Shown here one piece after another: positions 60,271-64,000 of a DNA stretch of 64,000 nucleotides; the stretch's first letter is position 1; the number at the start of each line of letters is the position of its first letter. The notes beneath the pieces are model-generated. The model was not told where the DNA came from, ran no database searches, and saw nothing but the letters and a program-made list of their open reading frames with translations. The position numbers and the translations under genes are program-made. The stretch is from JACDAN01 sp963847235 (lineage in GTDB: Bacteria; Actinomycetota; Thermoleophilia; Gaiellales; Gaiellaceae). Location of the stretch: positions 427,677 through 491,676 of the forward strand of contig CAWJYU010000004.1 in assembly GCA_963847235.1 (NCBI GenBank). The letters run 5' to 3'.

Positions 60271-60427
60271 AGTGCCCCGCCTGGTGATGCTGCCCCGCTT
60301 CTGGTTCGCGAGCACCAAGCAGAGGCCGCACGCCGACGAGGCAAGGCTAGGCAGCCTTGGTGAGGAGGTGGTGGTCTGCGCCGCGTGATCGCGGGCCAGA
60401 AGTAGGCGTGTATCGCCTGGTGGGGCA

Positions 60428-61996
60428 CTATTTGCCGGGCGTTCCGACTGGGAAGGGCCTCGACACGAGCGATGTCGTCCGTGTCGGGTTCATCTCGGCC
60501 CGCAGCCGGATCGCGAAGACGTAGTACCCCGCTGCGAGACGCTTCCTCTTGAAGCGAACGAAGTTCCCCGAGTGCGCGCGGATCTTGCCGCGCGCGGTGA
60601 AGACCGGTTTCGGCGAGCGCTTGACGCCGACCGCGGCAAGGAGCCGCTTCCGCATCGCCGCGCTCAGCCTGCGGGTCTTCAGTCGGTACATCGAGCCCGT
60701 GTACAGGCTCGCCTCCTCGGAGCTGGCGGCGAACGTCCAGTTCGTGTCGCCGGCCGAGCGGCGGCGCTCGCCGAACTTCGCCGCGGCGCCGACGACGACG
60801 GTCGAGTGCCGCCAGCGGACGGGCCGCTTCGTGCACCTCGCGAGACCGCGGGCCAGCATCGACTTGACCGAACCGTAGGACGGCCGGCGCGTCCCGTCGG
60901 CGCGGATCAGGCCGGCCTGCCAGCGCTCGAGGTCGGGCTCGTCGATGAGGCCGTAGTAGAGCATCGAGCGCACGGACTGGTCACAGGCGTAGTACGGGAT
61001 CAGCGCCGAGTAGACGTCCGACTGGTGACGGTCCTCGGCGACGCGCGCGACCGACTCCCTGCCGTAGTACGCGTGCGCGGAGCCGGCCGGAATCGCCGCC
61101 TGCCAGCCGATCTCGTTCAGGCGGAAGCGGAGCGGCGGCAGCGCGGCGCGGGAGACGGGCTTTCCCGCCTCCGCGAAGATGGGCTGCGCAGTGCCGCGGA
61201 AGGCGTCCCAGAACGCCTGCTTGATCCGGCCGAGGTTCGGAGTTCCGGCGTTCGGCCACCGGTAGCCGACCAGGAACGAATCGGTGTTGGAGTTCGGGTG
61301 CGGGTGGAAGGCGAGCTCGTCCATGATCGGCCGCTTTCGCCCGCTCGCGCGGTACGAGGCGCCCATGTCTCGGATGCACCGGACCGGCGAGGTCGAGGCG
61401 TTCGTCGCCGCCGTCGCGTTGTCGTTCCCGCGCGGGGAGAGCGAGACGCCGAGGACCGTGATCGTCGGGTCGACCGCCTTCAGCGCGTCGTACGCCTGTC
61501 CCAGCACCCGGGCATAGCTCGTGCACGCGAGACCCGCGCCGCGGGTGCTGAACTGCGGCTGCCAGAAGCGCGGCTGGTTGGGCTCGTTGCCGACGCCGAT
61601 GTCCTTCACCTGGCGGTAGGTCCGTGCGACCTGGGCGACGAAGGCGACGAACTGGCTCGACGCCGAGGTGGAGCGAAACAGCGCGCGCGCCCGGCTCGGC
61701 GCGATCACGATCGTGATTCGGACCCCGGCCGCCGCCGCGTTCGCGATGTACCGGTCGAGCGCCGGCTGGTCGCGGATCGTGGTCGGGTGTTCGGGATCCC
61801 AGGCGAGCGTGATCCGGTTCTCCGTCAGGCCCACGTCCTGCATCGAGGCGAAGAACGCAGCGCCGCCGTCGTCCGCGAGCTTGCCTCGGTCATCCGCTAC
61901 GCCGACCGTCACGTCCGCCGCCGCCGGTGCGGCGAGCAGGAGCACCCCGCAGGCGCAGGCGAGGAGCGTGGCCGTCTGTCGTCTAAACCCCGTCAT
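60428..61996 (-). CDS. Exported glycoside-hydrolase-like TIM-barrel protein
   Basis: A signal peptide (about residues 1-27, ending AAPAAA) precedes a TIM-barrel-like region. KDIGVGNEPNQPRFW carries a candidate acid/base Glu (about 138) in the NEP context of clan GH-A enzymes, and FRLNEIGWQ a candidate nucleophile Glu (about 295). A basic C-terminal domain (about 380-522) with LKTRRLSAAMRKRLLAAVGV follows and may bind polymer. It is probably secreted. The carbohydrate is unknown, and I cannot exclude a non-catalytic role. Confidence 0.75.
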   Translation of the reverse strand: MTGFRRQTATLLACACGVLLLAAPAAADVTVGVADDRGKLADDGGAAFFASMQDVGLTENRITLAWDPEHPTTIRDQPALDRYIANAAAAGVRITIVIAPSRARALFRSTSASSQFVAFVAQVARTYRQVKDIGVGNEPNQPRFWQPQFSTRGAGLACTSYARVLGQAYDALKAVDPTITVLGVSLSPRGNDNATAATNASTSPVRCIRDMGASYRASGRKRPIMDELAFHPHPNSNTDSFLVGYRWPNAGTPNLGRIKQAFWDAFRGTAQPIFAEAGKPVSRAALPPLRFRLNEIGWQAAIPAGSAHAYYGRESVARVAEDRHQSDVYSALIPYYACDQSVRSMLYYGLIDEPDLERWQAGLIRADGTRRPSYGSVKSMLARGLARCTKRPVRWRHSTVVVGAAAKFGERRRSAGDTNWTFAASSEEASLYTGSMYRLKTRRLSAAMRKRLLAAVGVKRSPKPVFTARGKIRAHSGNFVRFKRKRLAAGYYVFAIRLRAEMNPTRTTSLVSRPFPVGTPGK

Positions 61997-62013
61997 TCCT
62001 CAGCGAAACCGCA

Positions 62014-63036
62014 TCAGTCTTGCACGAGATCCAGGACGGCGTCGAGCACACGATCGGGGCCGAACCGAATCGGATCGTCAGTCGGGAGGCCCGTCTCCTC
62101 GCCGACCCGCGCGATCTCGGCGCGCGCGTCGTCCTCGCCGAGCGCGCCGGTGTGGAGCGCGACCGCGGCGACTCGCGCCGGCCGGAGTTGGAGCGACGCC
62201 CGCTCGTGCAGGTCGATCAGCTCGCGCAGGTCGGGCAGCGGGTGGTCGGGATAGCCCTCGACGTGCGTCGCTCTCGCCTTGTGGACGAAGACGTACGCGT
62301 GCGGGGCGCTGCCGTGGATCAGTCCCATCGTGACCCCGGAATACGCCGGATGGGCCAGCGATCCCTGCCCCTCCACCCACAGGAGCTCGCCGCCCCGCTG
62401 CGAGCCCTCGACCACGAGCCGCTCGGCCGCGCCGGCGAGAAAGTCGGCGACCACGGCGTCGATCGCGATCCCCCAGCCCGCGATCGCGATCCCCGTCTGA
62501 CCGGTCGGGACAAAGACAGACTTCAGGCCGCGGTTGCGGGCGGCGAGGTCGAGCTCGACGGCGACGGTCTTCTTCCCGATCGCGCAGTCGGAGCCGACGG
62601 TGAGGACGATCTTCGCCGGAACCTGGAGGTTCTCGCCGGTGGGGACGCTGAGCTCGGGCGGCGGCTTGCGGAGGTCGCGCAGCTCGACGCCGTGCTCGCG
62701 CGCCAGCTCGCTGAGCTCGGCGTCGTCGGAGATGAACTCGTGCAGGCCGCTCTCGAGGTCGAGGCCCGCGCGGATCGAGTCCTTCAGAAGCTCGCGCCAG
62801 GCCGGCGGGAAGCGTCCGCCCTGGGTCGCGACGCCGACCGTCGCCGTGGTCGGCTCGTAGCGCATCGCCTCCTCGACGGTGGCGACGATCGGGATCCCGC
62901 GGTAGGTCTCCCCCGCGCGCTCGGAGTCGAGGATCGCGACGACGGGGTCGGGCGCGTAGTGGACGATGCCGCGCATCGTCTTCCCGTAGTGCTCGTCGCC
63001 GGAGCGGCCCTCAGCGAGGACTAGGTAGCGCTTCAT
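62014..63036 (-). CDS. DUF1611 (DgcN-like) protein
   Basis: A 340-residue protein with an N-terminal Rossmann-like part (VVAILDSERAGETYRGIPIV) and a C-terminal P-loop domain (KIVLTVGSDCAIGKKTVAVELDLAARNRG), then LVVEGQ-type LLWVEGQGSLAHPAYSGVTMGLIHGS. This is the DUF1611 layout; some members (DgcN) act in D-glutamate catabolism, but the usual partner gene is not adjacent, so the role here is open. ATG at 63036. It is divergent from the methyltransferase, 23 bp away. Confidence 0.85.
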   Translation of the reverse strand: MKRYLVLAEGRSGDEHYGKTMRGIVHYAPDPVVAILDSERAGETYRGIPIVATVEEAMRYEPTTATVGVATQGGRFPPAWRELLKDSIRAGLDLESGLHEFISDDAELSELAREHGVELRDLRKPPPELSVPTGENLQVPAKIVLTVGSDCAIGKKTVAVELDLAARNRGLKSVFVPTGQTGIAIAGWGIAIDAVVADFLAGAAERLVVEGSQRGGELLWVEGQGSLAHPAYSGVTMGLIHGSAPHAYVFVHKARATHVEGYPDHPLPDLRELIDLHERASLQLRPARVAAVALHTGALGEDDARAEIARVGEETGLPTDDPIRFGPDRVLDAVLDLVQD

Positions 63037-63047
63037 CTGCGGAACGC

Positions 63048-63053
63048 TAGTCT
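63048..63053 (+). promoter_or_regulatory. Probable -10 box of the terminal methyltransferase gene (leaderless)
   Basis: TAGTCT ends six bases before the GTG at 63060 in a 23-bp divergent gap, leaving no room for a ribosome-binding site. Confidence 0.35.
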
Positions 63054-63059
63054 CGCTCG

Positions 63060-64000
63060 GTGGGTTCGGACGCGGCGCGGGAGCGGCTCCGGGAGCTGAG
63101 CGACTTCGCGGCGCCCTGGGCGGTCGGGATTGCGGCGACGCTGCGGCTCGCTGACCACATCGAAGCCGGGGCGACCCGAGTGGAGGAGCTGGCCGAACGC
63201 GCGGGGGCCGATCCGGACACGCTCGGGCGGCTGCTGCGATACCTCGTCTCCCGGGGCGTCTTCGCCGAGGCCGACGGCGTCTACGCGAATACCGAGGTCT
63301 CGAGGCTGCTCCTCGACGAGGTGGGCTGGCGGCAGTGGCTCGACCTCGACGGCGCGCCGCGAATCTGGGCAGAGTCGTGGGCCGGGCTGCTCGAAGCGAT
63401 TCGCACGGGCTCGCCTGGCCGCGACGAGGCTTGGTACTACGACGAGCTCGCGCGCACTGGCCGCTGGGCCTCGTTCGACGCGCTGATGGCCGCCCAGGTG
63501 GAGGGCAACGCACGCGATGTCGCCGAGCGGTACGACTGGAGCCACGTCGAGCACGTCGTGGACGTCGGCGGTGGAACCGGCGTGATGCTGCGAACGCTCC
63601 TCGCCGCGCACCCCCACCTTCTGGGCTCGCTGTTCGACCTCCCGCAGGTCGTCGAGTCGGCGGAGGCGACGGACCGGCTCGAACTCGTAGCTGGGGATCT
63701 CATGGCCGACCGGCTCCCTCGTGGGGACGCCTACGTCCTTTCGCAGATCCTCCATGGGTTTCCCGACGACGGCGCCGCGCGTGTCCTGGCCCGATGTATG
63801 GACGCCGGCGGCGACGACGCGCGGATCCTGGTCGTCGAGCAGGTTTTGTCCGAGCCGCCGACGGTGGGCGAGGCGGGCTTCGACCTGTTCATGCTCACCC
63901 TCGGCGGCGGCCGCCAGCGGACGCCGGACGAGTTCCGGCGGCTGGCGGACGCCGTGGGGCTGACGCTGCGGTCGTCCCAGGAGCTCACGACGGGAAACTC
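63060..64000 (+). CDS. O-methyltransferase of the winged-helix/SAM type, 3' end cut by the window
   Basis: Starts with GTG and runs off the window after about 313 codons. The N-terminal dimerisation/winged-helix part (LADHIEAGATRVEELAERAGADPDTLGRLLRYLVSRGVF) is followed by the SAM motif VVDVGGGTGVMLRTLLAAHP and YVLSQILHGFPDDGAARVL with the likely catalytic His, then FDLFMLTLGGGRQRTPDEF. This matches small-molecule O-methyltransferases such as hydroxyneurosporene- or carminomycin-type enzymes. The substrate is unknown. Confidence 0.88.
   Translation, partial: MGSDAARERLRELSDFAAPWAVGIAATLRLADHIEAGATRVEELAERAGADPDTLGRLLRYLVSRGVFAEADGVYANTEVSRLLLDEVGWRQWLDLDGAPRIWAESWAGLLEAIRTGSPGRDEAWYYDELARTGRWASFDALMAAQVEGNARDVAERYDWSHVEHVVDVGGGTGVMLRTLLAAHPHLLGSLFDLPQVVESAEATDRLELVAGDLMADRLPRGDAYVLSQILHGFPDDGAARVLARCMDAGGDDARILVVEQVLSEPPTVGEAGFDLFMLTLGGGRQRTPDEFRRLADAVGLTLRSSQELTTGN

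Noticed and set aside
60271..60427. Possible tRNA or further copy of the structured element before the aminopeptidase gene
   Set aside because: No T-loop GTTCRA sequence, no cloverleaf arms and no GGACGCAG/CTGAGGACG pair; I see nothing supportable in this gap.
1..64000. CRISPR arrays, rRNA genes, insertion sequences or prophage genes
   Set aside because: None seen: no direct repeats with spacers, no transposase or integrase reading frames and no rRNA-like stretches.

Overview
The window is a GC-rich bacterial chromosome segment, with almost every gene on the minus strand. Gene order and content point to the Actinomycetota: rpsO-pnp-M16 peptidase-dapB-dapA-rnj-ftsK-rodZ-cinA-recA-recX, an actinobacterial-type integration host factor next to gmk-rpoZ-coaBC, and a PyrR-led pyr operon. 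RNase Y and RNase J occur together, many proteins are compact, and several secreted proteins are lineage-typical. This suggests a deep branch such as Thermoleophilia/Gaiellales (inference; no rRNA gene is present).

Layout by coordinate. 1-7.3 kb: C-terminal part of a secreted nuclease, then rny, recX, recA, thpR, cinA, a RodZ-like protein and a small membrane protein. 7.3-12.5 kb: a BmpA-type nucleoside ABC importer (two permeases, duplicated ATPase, binding protein). 12.5-17.7 kb: ftsK, an unknown secreted protein, nucleoside hydrolase, ribokinase-like kinase, an unknown gene. 17.7-26.6 kb: rnj, dapA, a small lipoprotein, a MerB-like gene with an in-frame TGA, a macro-domain protein, dapB, M16 peptidase, pnp, rpsO. 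26.7-35.7 kb: a plus-strand gamma-glutamyltransferase-like gene, then ribF, truB, nrnA, rbfA, DUF503, infB, ylxR, nusA, rimP. 35.7-45.6 kb: EamA transporter, TolB-like exported protein, dtd, TPR protein, TgpA/DUF58/MoxR set, coaBC, rpoZ, gmk, mihF. 45.7-54.3 kb: pyrD, pyrK, carB, carA, pyrC, pyrB, pyrR. 54.4-64 kb: DUF1697, methyltransferase, rnz, an SOS-type LysM protein, a phosphodiesterase, two M29 aminopeptidases, a glycosidase-like protein, DUF1611 and a partial methyltransferase.

How the genes work together. The importer, nucleoside hydrolase and sugar kinase form a plausible route for taking up nucleosides and using their ribose. PNPase, RNase J, RNase Y and RNase Z cover much of RNA processing and decay. 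rimP-nusA-ylxR-infB-rbfA-truB is the classical transcription/translation/ribosome-assembly operon. The pyr operon encodes UMP synthesis up to orotate and carries a match to the PyrR-binding RNA motif just upstream of the pyrR ribosome-binding site. dapA and dapB serve lysine and diaminopimelate synthesis.

Most unusual observations. (1) A MerB-family gene has TGA exactly where the second catalytic cysteine of organomercurial lyase lies, followed by a bacterial-SECIS-like hairpin: a candidate selenoprotein. (2) A roughly 120-bp structured intergenic element occurs four times, with compensatory changes. (3) AT-rich palindromes occur as pairs whose centres are 55-56 bp apart, plus one copy at the frame break in coaBC. 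(4) A promoter with two LexA-like boxes lies inside the end of the phosphodiesterase gene and drives a LysM membrane protein. (5) The pnp leader can form two mutually exclusive hairpins, one hiding the ribosome-binding site.

Caveat: at least a dozen core genes are split by single-base frame changes (cinA, a permease, iunH, M16, tgpA, coaBC, pyrD, pyrK, carA, pyrR, an aminopeptidase, the unknown secreted protein). This density in conserved genes most likely reflects indel errors in the assembly. These genes are listed as single features spanning the break. All assignments come from reading the sequence; no searches or folding programs were run.
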